From contig CM065879.1 of NCBI GenBank assembly GCA_033439255.1, forward strand, positions 4,718,501 through 4,782,500: DNA of 64,000 bases, in the 5' to 3' direction. Positions within the stretch are counted from its first letter, which is position 1. Each line of letters opens with the position of its first letter. Source of the DNA: Hericium rajendrae (lineage: Eukaryota; Basidiomycota; Agaricomycetes; Russulales; Hericiaceae). The translations under genes were made by a program, and so were the position numbers. The notes under the pieces were generated by a model, which saw nothing but the letters and a program-made list of their open reading frames with translations, was not told the DNA's origin and did not search any database. Below, piece after piece: positions 46,770 to 58,808 of the stretch.

Positions 46770-46938
46770 CCTGTCCTCCCCGCCAGAGCCGGAAGCACTC
46801 ACATCGCGAGTGAAGAATGAGCCTCGCGTTCCAGGCGACACGCGAGCCGAAGATGGCTGGGAAATTCTGCCAGAGCTCTCGTCATTCCCGGCAATCCAAG
46901 GAAAGAGACTTGGTGTTGTTCGGGAATGGGTGTTCTGT

Positions 46939-47612
46939 TCAGAGCGGGGAAGGCATCGATTCGATCGAACTGAATGGCAAACTATCGGTCGGTAGCGGCG
47001 GTATGACGGGCTGTGGCATGGCATGGGCGATTAAAGGTGTCGGCATCGACGAGGAGCCTGCTTCAGCATCAGAAAGATGTCCAGATCGAGCGACAGCACC
47101 AGTCTGCGGTGTTGTCATCGTCACCTCGCCAGAGTTGGGGTCGACATCGACACGGAAACCATCTGGCAAAAGTGCGTTCAAGCCAAGGATGATATCAGTG
47201 TGACCGACAAAGAGGCTTGATGCTGTGGCCATGAAATTCGTGACGTCAGGGCTAGCAAAGGTTAAACCGTTAAATATTGAAAAAAAAGCACAGAAGCGGG
47301 CAAAACTCACATTCGACGGGGTTTGTAGTTCTTTACAGAGTGCAGAAAAGCCTCGTACACGTAACGTTGGTCTGCAAATTCAGACCGTACGTTATCAAGG
47401 TAGCTTAGCACGGTATCCATTTCCAATGCAGGCGGTGAAAACTCCGGGGTGTCTGCGACAGCTGGCGGTGGCGTCGCGAATCGCGATACTTTCTCTACAT
47501 CTACCTTCGCAGCTGCGGGCTGTGGATGAGGGGAACGGACAGGAGGAGTCCGTGAACGTTCAGTTTCGGGGTACGGGCCAAATAGTGAAAACGATAAGGG
47601 CGGATTCGACAC
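46939..47612 (-). CDS. Sin3-type PAH domain protein (possibly part of a larger gene)
   Basis: Two exons. The first is proline-rich (RTPPVRSPHPQPAAAKVD) and then begins a paired amphipathic helix: LSYLDNVRSEFADQRYVYEA, FLHSVKNYKP. The intron at about 47324-47264 joins it to RRIPDVTNFMATASSLFVGH, TDIILGLNALLPDGFRVDVD. The pattern YxxFLxxxxxYK ... LFxxHxDLIxGxNxxLPxG is that of Sin3 PAH repeats, which bind short helices of transcription factors. The nominal end is ESMPSPL at 46939, but an alternative splice from NSGE to FAIQFDRIDAFPALNRTPIP is also open and ends at a strong GTGAGT donor near 46812. The nominal start MSNPPLSF reads a GTG codon, so no firm ATG is known. Confidence 0.6.
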
Positions 47613-47689
47613 CTGAGTTAGTGGAAACAGACGGCTGTGGTTGCGGAATAGAAGAAAAGATCATTGTTTCGTGAGGGTGTCTAGTTCAA

Positions 47690-49961
47690 AAGGCTGTGAC
47701 GGCAAAGGAGGAAAGGGATAGGGGGAAGACGACAGAGAAGGAACGATAGAATCGACCTCAGAACCTTGGGTATCATCCAGTGTTTCGGCAGTGTCCTCGC
47801 CGGCGTATTCTTCATCGGGCCTTGATACACCTTCTTCAGGAATTTCCTCGATGGCAGCAGCATCAGAATTAGGCGAAGTTAGACTTTAAACGTTCCATAT
47901 CGTCATAGTTTGCGCGTTCGTTCCGCACGCTACGGTCTCGCCATCTGGACACCAATCGACACAAGTGAGAGAACGTAGGGACTGCTTGCTGACACCTTTA
48001 TAGGGGACAGGCGTTCCGACGAGTACGCCTCTCTTCGTGTCCCAGAAACGCAGTGTTTCATCAGTTGAACAAGATACCAGCAGGTTCCCACTCGGTGCGA
48101 AGCTGAACGATTGAATGGTGCTAGTATGGCCACTCAGCACGACGATAGCTGTGCCCGCCTTATAGTCCCAGAGCCGAATGGTGTAGTCCTCTGCGGAAGT
48201 CGCAAGGATAACACCCCCAGGTGAAAACTTGACTGCCCGCACCTCTTTGGTATGACCCCGGAGAGACTGACTGACGACCTTGGTTTTGATATCCCAAATC
48301 AGCACTACTGGATCGTCCGATCCAGTAGCAGCGAGGCCATCGGGAGATATGTCAAGTGCGTTCACGGGATTGCGGTGTTGCTTGAATGGTTCACCAACTT
48401 CTTCGCCGGTTCTGATGTCCCATATACGCACTGTTTCGTCCTCGGATGCGGACCCTAGCAATGCGCCGTCTCTTGAGAACGCGACGCCACGGACTGTGTG
48501 CTCGTGTCCCCACAGGGGCGCGCCGATGGCTTTGCCTGTAGCGGGATCCGACAAAATGATGACTGTAGAACCCGAAGCGAGAACCTTTCCGTCAGGAGAA
48601 AAGGCGAGACATTTCACGGCTTTCTTGTGACCATTAACCGTGATGAACTTGGGCTGGTTTGCAGCGGACGGGGTGTCGCTCATGTCCCAGATGTATATCT
48701 CGTGGTCAAGGGTTGCAGTCGCCAGCAATGTACCGTCAGGTGAATAGCGCGCGGCGCTGAGCCAGCTGTGATGAGGAAGACTAGCCTGGAGGAACACAGA
48801 ATTTGTGACCTGCTCGTTATTTCCTTGAAGAAACTTCACTGGCGAATCCATGTCGCCGAACCGTATGGCCGACTCCGCACGCTCAGCCAAGGTCCGCCGC
48901 GATTTGGATGGTGCAAAAAAGTCAACTGCGGGCGAAAGGGTGTCGAGGGCGATGAGGTCTATACGCATGCGGAAGAAGGCGATAAGGACACTGGATCCTG
49001 CCACGAACCACCTGCCGTCTGGCGATACACCCAGACCACCACTCCAAGTCCGAAACCTTGCATCTGCCACAGTGGTTCCAAGAGATGTTTTCTGGTCAAC
49101 GTTCCAGATGCGCAAGGTCTCGTCATAGCCTGCAGACAAAAGCACGGAGCCTTTCAGAAGGAAAGCAAGGGAAATGACTCCAGATTTGTGGCCTTCAAAA
49201 ACAGCGATAGGGTCGCCTGAAAGGCAATCCCAGATATGCACTGTGCAGTCCTGACCCGCGGAGGCCACCCTAGTCCCATTCGGGCTAAACTTCACTACCG
49301 ACGCCTCGCCTTCGTGCCGACCCGCGAGTTGCATCAGGACATTATGATCGTGCGTGCGCCAGATGAGAACGGACCCCTTCGACGAGCCAGATGCAAACAT
49401 GGAGCCGTCCGGCGCAAAGTCGACAGCAGTAAACTTTGCATCGTTGCTGCCCTCCCGGTCGTTCCAGGTGAGACTTGCGGTCAAGCGGTAGTTGTAGGCA
49501 TCCCAAAGTCCAATATTGGGGGTGCCGCACGCGCAAAGGAAGGTTTTCCCATCCGGTGAGAAGACGATATCGCCGACCGCGCCCCACTGTTCTAACGGTT
49601 GTACGAGATTTGCGCCGGTGCTAAGATCCCACAGGCGGACATGCTTATCTCGGGAGCCGGAAGCGAGTGTGCGCGAATCGGGGGAGAATGATAGGCAGAG
49701 TACCCAGTCGGTGTGGCCTTGCAGGTCCATGATCATCGAACCGGACGCTGCGTTCCATATCCGGATTGTCGTGTCATTTGATGCAGTTGCCAGCAGTCCA
49801 CCATTTGGCGAGACCTTCACAGATCGGATAGACGAGCGATGGCCCGTTACTATGGGCTCTCGAGTTGACGAAGCTAGATGCATGGTTCAAGTCCTGATGA
49901 GCATGTTTTGTTGAATCCGCTCACCTGCTGGCTCGTCGGTGAGTTCGAAGCCGTTACTCAT
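47690..49961 (-). CDS. WD40 repeat protein, 14 repeats (two propellers)
   Basis: The first exon gives MSNGFELTDEPA from ATG 49961; a 51-nt intron ends at catctag and joins to SSTREPIVTGHRSSIRSV. Then an unbroken exon encodes about 14 WD40 repeats: six or seven in the first block (for example GHTDWVLCLSFSPDSRTLAS), a linker of about 60 residues around PSKSRRTLAERAESAIRFGD, and seven in the second (GHEHTVRGVAFSRDGALLGS, GHTKEVRAVKFSPGGVILAT). The last repeat ends TIWNV with a stop at 47886. If the GT of that codon serves as a donor, the frame continues into an acidic tail (EIPEEGVSRPDEEYAGEDTA ... FELDTLTKQ) to about 47690. Two seven-bladed propellers would form a scaffold or ligand sensor. There is no NACHT or other N-terminal domain. 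Confidence 0.85.
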
Positions 49962-50439
49962 GAGTTTCTTCTTTCGTCAGTCCATACAACGACAGTTAAA
50001 GCTCCACTGGTCTTCTTATCCAAGGCTTCCTACGGTCAGCGTTGTGGTTTAAGCTGAAAGTCATCTTCGGATAATATGGCGATCAAAGTCTCACTGAAGC
50101 GTGGCAGACGGGCGCCAATTCAGGTCACTTACCGCTCACAGAGAGAATCGGCAAAAATTTGACCGGAACTGGTTTTCTTGATGCTAACGACCGTTTTGAG
50201 GGCCGGCGATGCTCAGAATGATGTCCTTTTTCCTTACAATTAGATGGGCAAAAAGTTATATGAGGTGAATCTGTCCTATAGTGAGACTCTTCTGCTCAGA
50301 ATCGCCGGCACCGGCCGGTTTCTCACGCTTCGGGCGTCTATGATTACTTACAGTAAAAGGGAAATTGGTGCGGAGGACATTGATACTACCGAGCCTCTGA
50401 ATGAACAGTGCAGTACTCAACCAAATTTGCATGAAGGAG

Positions 50440-51000
50440 TAAGGAAATAGATTAGTCTTGATTCCACAGATACCATAGAGTGAACGTCCGAAGGAACTGT
50501 CAAATTCTATGCAATATTGATAACTCTAGAGAATTGAACAATATAAACATACAGCAAACAAACATCAGATGTTATAATTAGCAAGAGTATAATGACTCAG
50601 AGAATTTTGCTACATTTTAGAATTGAAACTCTTGCAGCTATCTTGCTCCTATTGATAACAAGCACAAGAATATCCATTGGATTGACCTTATTGTTAGATG
50701 TGTCCTGCAATGCAAACCATCAATGCTCTTCAGAGTGTTTTCCATGTTCTTGAAATAAATATGCTCGAAAAACACTAAATCAGTCTATATAAACACTAAA
50801 ATCACAGAGTATAGATGACTTATATATTGGTTCCTGACCATTCTAGCACCTTATTAGCACTAATAACCAATACCCTTTACTCTTTACTTTACTATATATT
50901 TTATGTTTTCAAGGCACCCTGTAAATAAATAGTAAAAAGAAACAGTAAAAACCATTTATACACAGTAAATAAACAAAATAGTTGGAGCCTTAGGTTGTTG
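50440..51000. other. AT-rich island
   Basis: This stretch is strikingly richer in A and T than its surroundings, with many poly-A/poly-T runs and ATATA words (tctatataaacactaaaatc, tactatatattttatg). No ORF longer than about 65 codons occurs. It could be a matrix-attachment-like segment, an old insertion, or the degraded tail of an element. It separates the WD40 gene from the small-gene region. Confidence 0.7.
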
Positions 51001-51205
51001 CATACTTCAACAAATGCGACCGGGCTCTCATCTGCACGAGCAAGAGCATCTAGGTTAGCATCTAAATCATGAGCTTTACAAGACACGTTGCTCCCCATGA
51101 GTTCATGATCCAGTTCGCCCTTTGGCAGTTACCTGTCCAGAGTCAGAGATGGGCACCTGCTCGGGATACTCCAACGAATGCAGCAAAAATTGGATGACAA
51201 TGACA

Positions 51206-51960
51206 TTAAACACCATCGCCGGCCGCTATTGGAATTCCTGAGACTCCCAGGTCCTTGACTGGGATAATAGCTTGTCGATGTAGGTCGTGAAAAAGATTGG
51301 CTAGAGCCCGGCGACGAATATCGTCATTTTCTATGTGACCAACTATGATATCCGCGTCTTCGCGATCATCAGTGGAAAGCATCACATTTACCCTGAGCGC
51401 GCCCTCGGCGCGCCTGTAAGAAGTCGATGAAGATAGCGACTGAATATCGAGATGACAGGCGCCTCCGCATGGCGTGACCATGAGGAGTACACAAGTAAGG
51501 CGATAAGCCTCGCATGCTCACGCTGCCGGCCGCGGCTCTCCCCACGAAGGTTGCAGCATGACAGCCCGATTGATCACCGTTCTGAATCGCGAGCGTCGAA
51601 GAAGCTGCGCATATCGAGATTTGTGCGGACTCGAGGCATGTTCGGTGACCCGTTCTTCGGCACAGGGCCAAGCTGAGGAAAGGTTAAAAGCATCGGCTTG
51701 TTTCTAGGACAAGAAAGATACAAACCGAAGTCGCCTTGGCATGCAAAGCTTGCATCGTCAAAGCGCAAGGCGCAGTAGATACCCGAAGATCCCCTTCATT
51801 AGAATTTGGAAGAAAGTCCGTCGGTGCCTTGACATCCCGCCTTGGCCAGCGTCAAGGACCTGGATGATGGACTCAGCGACATGAAGTCGACGCAAAGTGC
51901 CACCGCGTTGTGAGCCAAAAATACACGATCGAAATCAGGAACGAACGTGGACCCTCAAGG
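51206..51960 (-). CDS. Possible multi-exon gene, family unknown
   Basis: Minus-strand segments with protein-like reading: FVPDFDRVFLAHNAVALCVD, FMSLSPSSRSLTLAKAGCQG, GSSGIYCALRFDDASFACQG, then across an intron ending cctcag, AWPCAEERVTEHASSPHKSR and RTVINRAVMLQPSWGEPRP, then after another intron ARAEGALRVNVMLSTDDRED, ADIIVGHIENDDIRRRALAN, GVSGIPIAAGDGV and a stop at 51206. The second and third introns have good GT and AG ends. More coding-like text (QTFVLDEPRANVVVSRSSRA) lies upstream near 52110. No family was recognised and no start codon was fixed; it may be a decayed gene. Confidence 0.4.
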
Positions 51961-52773
51961 CCTCGACGTTCAACGACTGTACAAAGCTAATCCTTCCCAT
52001 GCACAATCGTGAACTTATGCAAGTGTCAATGCGAAATCTTGGATAAACTCACTGGGACGAGCAAGGCCCTCGATGACCGCGATACAACCACGTTTGCTCG
52101 CGGTTCATCCAGGACAAAAGTTTGGCAAATCGTGATCTGCGATCGCGTGCGATCTGCGATGGCGAGATATCACGGTCGACGACAACTCCGCGCTGCATCT
52201 GCAAGTTGGGGAGCCGGCATGCCGTCGCCGGTTCTACGACTGTCGAGCTCTGTCCTGCAGAAACTGCTCATTAGAGGTACGAAGGCAAGCGGCGGGCCTT
52301 TGGTCTTCTCTACCCTAGCATACAAGGCGACGCAGCGATGTCGTGAGTGGCGGGCGAATGGGACAAATCTTTCCCACTCACATAGCCCTTACGACACAGC
52401 ACGGCCGCGACATGAACGTCTGGGAAAAGAAGAGTGTGCTGTGTTCCAAGACACGCAAATCGCAGAAATTACTGGAGATGGACGTCACAGGCGTCACGCA
52501 TCCCGAGGGCGCTCAAAGGCACCAGGACGAGTCAATTTCAGCATTCATTTTTCTATAGTTCGCGTAACACGGCGTCACCACTTCATTTCGTACAACCAAA
52601 CGAGGCTAACGACATCCAACTCAAGATTAGTTCCTTCGCTTAACACCATCGCCATCAGGATTCATGAACGACGCGGTAAGGACCTGACAGAATCACTCGG
52701 GCAATAAGTGGCGGCAACGAAGTGTACAGAGACAGAGATGTTGGGCTGTACCTAAGGTGCTTCGCCTGTGCGC

Positions 52774-53078
52774 TTACGCCGCAACAGTCGGCAAGGGCGT
52801 CGTCGGCGGAAACTGGGTCCAGATGAGGACCTCCGTCGTGGTGACGATGAAGGGCTTCGTCTCAACGAGCTCCTCCAAGACGCGGGTCGCAGTGATGACC
52901 GGGTCAGAGCTAGCGGACGAATTTGATGGCGCAGCAACCACGCTCGAGTTCACATCCGCCTGAATCAGAGGTGAGTACACGTGAACACGGCAGCGCGGTG
53001 GGCCCTTTGACTCGCCTGAGGGAGGGCTGCAGCAACGGCAACCAAAGCGCAGAGTACGGAGAAGACTTTGAGAGACAT
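52774..53078 (-). CDS. Small secreted protein, about 82 residues
   Basis: Start at ATG 53078. The N-terminus MSLKVFSVLCALVAVAAALP is a clear signal peptide. A 56-nt intron (52960-53015) with a GC donor (CAG then GCGAGT) and an AG acceptor joins it to QADVNSSVVAAPSNSSASSD, PVITATRVLEELVETKPFIV, TTTEVLIWTQFPP, stop at 52774. Reading through the intron would stop after THL. The mature part is small, Ser/Thr-rich and free of cysteine. No homologous family was recognised. Candidate extracellular or effector-like protein. Confidence 0.62.
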
Positions 53079-53766
53079 GATGGGTTCTAAGGATTGGTGG
53101 ATATGGGGCAGAGGGGAAATAGAACCTGCGTTTCTGTCCATGCGAAGGCCTTGATATGCAGCTGAGATTTCCGGCTGCCGAAAGCTGAGGAAACTTAGAG
53201 TCATGGCATTCACGTCAGGAGAATGTTAAATGCCCTGAATTACCAAGTCAGTCTCCTGTGGAATATGCAACAGACGAGTCCTAGGAACGCCGCAGCACAA
53301 GTTCGGCATAGCAAATGAGTGTAGGCCCCTAGTTGTCCGACCATCGCAGGAAGGCATTTATCCACTTGGGAATATAATGCCACGATTGCGCGGGATGCTT
53401 GCATCTGACCTGGAAGGAGATGAACGATGGTGGTGGAAATTTTCCTGCTCATACACGGCGATCAGAAAAGGTAGTAAGCAGTACGATCTGATGCTAGGAG
53501 GAAGAATCCATACAGAGTGCCAGCACAGATCCGCAGCCGGTACGACTCAACATCGCTTTTCGGCCGTGACCTCCCGTACCTCCCGTATGAGGTCATCGCC
53601 ACAACCCTGACACCACGTTAACGGACTGCTCAGCTTCGGCACATACGATCCAAGGTCCCACCTATACCAACCCGTTGCGGCTCTTTCGCGCGCGCTTGTG
53701 TGGGCAGCGGTGTGGGCACCAAGGCCAAGGACCACTACGCTTCGCTTTCAGCTGTGCCACCCTAAG

Positions 53767-54490
53767 TCAACTTGTGAACCACGTTCCCAGGGAGCTACAC
53801 GGCTGAACGACATACCTAACAATCAACCCCTGGAACATCTCCATATGGCTGATGAGGGTGTTGAAGCAACCCGAAGCCCGACGCCCGCATGAGCAAGTTG
53901 GGCAACGTAAATGTAATAAGTCATGGAACTGCGGCTTCGAAAGTGCCTTGCTTCTGGGCCAACGACCTGCCGTTCGAGATGACCGGTTGTTCCAGAGGAG
54001 CAGAGATGATGGTGCCTGGCAAACCTTGAGAATGAAGAAGCCGCAGGCCTCTGCAGATTCCGCGATGGTCGGAATGCTTGTCCCAGGGATGGATCGTCCG
54101 GTGCTCCGAGAAGCGCTCTGGCCGTATACATTTGCACAGGAACTAGTGACCACATATTCAATCATCCCCGATCTCAACGATATCCAGAGCCGGAGGGCTG
54201 GGAGGTCTGCTTCAGACAAAATTGCCGCAGCGAGGAAATCTTAGGCACTCAAGAGTGCAGATCTGAGTGCGTAAATGTCGTATGTTTGAGAAGTAACAAC
54301 ACAAATTGTCCGATGATCGCTGTACCTGAAAGATCACGATTCAGTTGAGGCAATATAAGTATACTGGCCCGAAGCGCTGCCCAAACATACCGGTGGTTCC
54401 GATGGTGTTTCCTATCATTTCCAACACGAAAGATAAGTATACATATCCCACATGGCTGCGCATGGTCAGGCAACGTTATTGGATGAATGA
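53767..54490 (-). CDS. Possible small membrane protein or relic
   Basis: Minus-strand segments: MRSHVGYVYLSFVLEMIGNT, IGTTG, a plausible intron, TAIIGQFVLLLLKHTTFTHS, then FLAAAILSEADLPALRLWIS and SGMIEYVVTSSCANVYGQ. Hydrophobic runs suggest one or more membrane helices. The parts do not join into a recognised family and the 3' portion may be non-coding. It could be the remains of a DUF6533/6534-type gene. Confidence 0.3.
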
Positions 54491-55572
54491 ACGCGAAATG
54501 CGGGTGACACACGGAGGCAGGGAAGGAGGAAGTGAACGGCCCTCGGATGAAGATGAAGACGTGGATGGTTATGCGGGAGATGCCGTCTTGCTCAACTCCG
54601 CGACGGTCTCACGGTATCGCACAAAGAAGTGTTCGTTTTCGTAGACTGCAACTCCGACTTCAACAGTTCTGAACACGAAAGGCCAGTCTCGACCTTGCAG
54701 GGGTGCTGTGGGACATAGACAGGACTCATGTTGCCTGCCTTACTCATGAGGACCTCATCAGTAAAGTCAGGGTTCATGTTTTCATGGGCATTATTTGTGT
54801 TGTAATCTCGTACTCATCAATTCCTTAGTGGCCGCGGTCGAATCCTCTGTGACACTGACTGCTGTCAGCCCGCAACCCTAACCGAGCAAGATGGGAGACT
54901 TGCTAGCCATGTGTCTCGCCATATGACCTCGGCCTTGTTCCAAGTGTCGTACGCAAGCTTTCCTTGCCGTTCAACCTGCAGAGCCGGGAATGAAACGTTT
55001 CCCACTGCCTTAGGTACTAGACGCTCTATGATTGGCAACTTACATTGCACAATTAGTGCCGAAGCAGGCTTTCTTGCTGTCCGTAGCCTGGAGCCACGCT
55101 ATTCTGCCCCTGCTCTGGGCACGATCTTCGGTTTGCAGAAGGCGCTACACTGTCGGCCACACGAGCATCGGCCGCGTCCCACGATGTCAAGCGCCCTAAT
55201 TTTCTCCTGAGCAGGTCATCATTGACCGCTCACCTTTACATCATGCTACGTTGTCGACGGCCCTGCAGTGACGGTGGAAAAGCTCGCGCAGCCTCAGCTT
55301 GACAGTGTCGCTAGTGTCCTTTAGTCAGGATTCCCACAAGCGTTGTACGGTCAGAAATGCATGCAGCCCGCTAGGTTGAAACTATTTGGTTGGATGTCTT
55401 GGTGCCTCGCGATCCCGGTCGCGGACCCGAATCGTAGGATCCATCTGCCTTTCGTGCGCAGCGTCTGATGTTCTCTAAACCCGGTGTGCCTGATTGCATT
55501 CCCAGCTGTAAACAATTACTGACTTGTTTCAAAAAATACTCAGGCTTTTAAGTCCGCGCAAAATTGGCGCAG
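54491..55572. other. Intergenic stretch upstream of laccase
   Basis: About 1.1 kb without a convincing gene on either strand. It should hold the upstream regulatory region of the laccase. No specific metal- or xenobiotic-response site could be named with confidence. Confidence 0.45.
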
Positions 55573-55578
55573 TATAAA
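55573..55578 (+). promoter_or_regulatory. TATA box of the laccase gene
   Basis: TATAAA lies 104 bp upstream of the laccase ATG, a usual distance for fungal promoters. A pyrimidine-rich stretch follows (about 55640-55670). Confidence 0.6.
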
Positions 55579-55681
55579 GAGGTTATACAGTGACTCTACC
55601 ATATCATCGAACCCACCGTTCGAGCCCATTCAACCTCAGCTCTCGTTTCATCTTGTCTTCACTGAAGCACCGACTTACACG

Positions 55682-58196
55682 ATGCTATTGTCGAAGACTC
55701 TTTCTGCTTTGGTCTCCGTCATTGGAGCAAGGATGGCTCTTGCAGCGATAGGGCCGGTGACCGACCTGCACATAGTCAATACTCAGCTTGCCCCAGACGG
55801 TTTCGTGCGTGAGTGAGTGGCGTTAGCAGGAGTATAGCTTACCGCCCGTCTCTGACGTCCACTCCACAGCACTGTCGTTGCTGAAGGCGTCTTCCCCGGC
55901 CCAACCATCTCAGGAAATAAGGTATGTATTCGTAAAGCAGGACCATCTCGAGGGCGAGCACTGACCCTTGACGCAGGGGGACAATTTCCAGATCAATGTC
56001 ATCGATGAACTGACGAACACGTCTATGTTGACGAGTACGACGATAGTAAGTTTTATTGCCTTTCATGGTGTCGGAGTCTTATGTCCGTTTGCAGCACTGG
56101 CATGGTCTGTTCCAGCACGGCACAAACCAGATGGACGGCGCGGCCTTCGTCACACAATGCCCCATCCCTCCCAATGACTCGTTCTTGTACAATTTCAGCG
56201 TCCCCGATCAAGCCGGCACCTTCTGGTATCACTCCCATCTGTCTACGCAGTACTGCGACGGACTGCGTGGTCCCCTCGTCATCTACGATCCGAATGACCC
56301 GCACAAGGACTTGTATGATGTTGACGATGGTGTGTTTTTTTTTCCATTCCTCCTCAGTTCCTTTTACTTATGTCCTTCCTCAGACTCGACCATCATCACC
56401 TTGGCCGACTGGTGATTTTGCTTCTCCGTTAAGCTAGAATTTTCTCATACGAGTTCACTAGGTACCATATTCCTGCGCCTCAGCGGGCCTCGTACCGTAC
56501 GTCTGCCGAATTCGGCATCTTCCATTCTTGTGCAATTTTTCACCAATGTATAGGGCTGTCGATGCTAACGCTGATCAATGGGCTCGGCCGCGCGGCTGAT
56601 GGATCGTCATCACCCCTCGCGGTTGTATCCGTGACTGCTGGTCAGCGGTGAGTTGTTTATTTTTCCGTCGCTTCCCTGCTGCTGACCACGGCTTTCAGAT
56701 ACCGTATGCGTTTGATCAACATTGCTTGCGACCCCAACTATATCTTCACCATCGACAACCATACATTCACTATCATCGAGGTTGACGGAGTATCTGTGCA
56801 GCCATACAATGTCGACTCAATTCAAGTCTACGCCAGTGAGTACGGCGAACTTATACCCACACACTGACTTAACACTTTGAATTCCCGCAGGCCAGAGATA
56901 CTCTTTCATTGTGCGTCCCCGAGTTGAACAAATTATGTGCTCATCTAAATGAAATGATTGTACCTCAGCTCACCGCAAATCAGACTGTCGACAACTACTG
57001 TCAGTCTTTCCCAAGCGTTTAAAACCTTTTTTTTTTTCCTGATTTCTCGAAATTTGCAGGGATTCGCGCGATGCCGAGCGCAGGAGTTACGACGTTCACC
57101 GGCGGAACCAACATGGCCATTCTCCGTTACGCCGGGGCTGGCAGCGTCGACCCGACCACCGTCCAGACGACCAGCACCGCACCCATGGACGAAACTGCCT
57201 CTCCGCGTAAGGCGCCTTATCTTATCTCCGTCCAGCCTTAGTTCCGGATCTGATGTCCCTTTTGGCCTTCATATAGCCTCTCGTCGCCCAACCAGCGGTA
57301 AGCGCTCCGCTCCGTGCCTCTAGGTCCACATCATTCCGTTAATTGTGATCCTAATGCGCTATCTTATCAGCCCGGACTGGCTCAGCCCGGAGGTGCGGAC
57401 ATCAACATCGAGCTGGACGTCGCCTTTGTATGTGTCTTCCATTTTTGCAAATAGATTGCTCGCAGCTGATTATGCGCTTGATCGTGATACTAGACCGGCA
57501 CTCAGTTCACTGTCAACGGCGATCCTTGGGTTTCTCCCACCGTCCCCGTGCTCCTCCAGATTCTCAGTGGTGCCCAGAATGCGAGTGCCCTGCTGCCCTC
57601 GGGCAGCATATACGGTCTCGACCTGAACAAGAGCGTTGAGATTAACATCCCCGGCGGCGTCGTCGGCGGTGCCACCCCATCCACCTGCATGGTGTATGTC
57701 TCTTTTGGCCATCACAGCGAAGGCACAGAGCTGACTTGCGAGCAGCACAACTTCGCGGTCGTTCGCAGCGCGGGCTCGGATGTCCTCAACTACGAGAACC
57801 CCGTCTGGCGCGACACCGTCAACATCGGCACCACCACGGCCGACAACGTGACGATCCGGTTCGAAACGAACAACCCCGGCCCGTGGTTCCTGCATTGGTG
57901 CGTCTGCTCTGTCGCTCTTTCGTCCCACGATGCTGACTCACGTCGGCAGCCACATTGACTGGCATCTGGAAGCGTAAGTTTCCTTCATGGCTCGGACATG
58001 TCATGCGGTCGTACTCACCCTCTTTCTGTAGCGGCTTTGCTGTTGTCATGGCTGAAGACATTGGCGATACCGCTGCTGTGAATAACCCGACGGGTATGAT
58101 CATATCTCTTCCAAGATGAGCCGATGCTGACGCTTCTCTTCACAGACGCTTGGGACCAGCTCTGCCCTGCGTACAACAACCAGTGATTCAAAGGCA
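55682..58196 (+). CDS. Laccase (multicopper oxidase), one apparent frameshift at the L3 copper site
   Basis: Start at ATG 55682; signal peptide [20 protein letters not shown], mature protein near [12 protein letters not shown]. More than ten short introns. Copper signatures: L1 [21 protein letters not shown]2 [21 protein letters not shown]4 [20 protein letters not shown]3 reads HPIHLHG then [11 protein letters not shown] across an intron with a GTATGT donor, but it is one base out of frame with the preceding [10 protein letters not shown] near 57671. HPI replaces the usual HPF. The protein ends [12 protein letters not shown] at 58196. Laccases oxidise phenols with O2 outside the cell and take part in lignin breakdown or pigment formation. 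Either one base is missing in the sequence or this copy lacks its L3 copper ligands. Confidence 0.9.
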
Positions 58197-58808
58197 CACT
58201 GACCTGCATGGGTCCGACAATAATTTAGGGTTTCAATTATTGGCGGAGGGAGTGGACAATAATTCGCACGGGATGGGTCAGCGATGCATTTTTGTCGGGA
58301 ACCTAGCATTGCTACGGGAATTGTGGAAGGCGAATAAATGTAGAGTTGTAGGTTGCATATAGTTTATTTCGTGAACAATCAAACACCATTCATTCAACTG
58401 TTTTATCTTCTACCCAAGCGAGTCCTTCCCGCTTCTCTGTCCTCTCATAAATGCCCCAATAAGAAAGAGCACAAGTCGAAGAAGTCTTCTCTGTTTGACT
58501 TATATGCTTTTGAATTTGGTGTAGGGAGAGCGGCGGGAGTTTTGCTGATATTTCGGCTGCACGTCGATCACATACCGACTCATGAAGGACGTCGAAGTAC
58601 GGCTCGATACAACGAGCGCAAATAAATAATATCTTCCAGCGGCCACGAGTAAAACAAGGTATCGTACTTACGTTTCTAACGGTCTCCTCCGTTCGTAAAT
58701 GTACTTATGCACGCCCTTGGTGCTACATTTCCGGCGCTATACAGATGCTTGACTCCCCAAATATAAAAAATGCTCATGAAATGAACCCTATCCCAACGGA
58801 GCCCGAAA

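Noticed and set aside
52009-52707. 232-codon plus-strand frame
   Set aside because: Basic, low-information sequence; the opposite strand has the more protein-like text.
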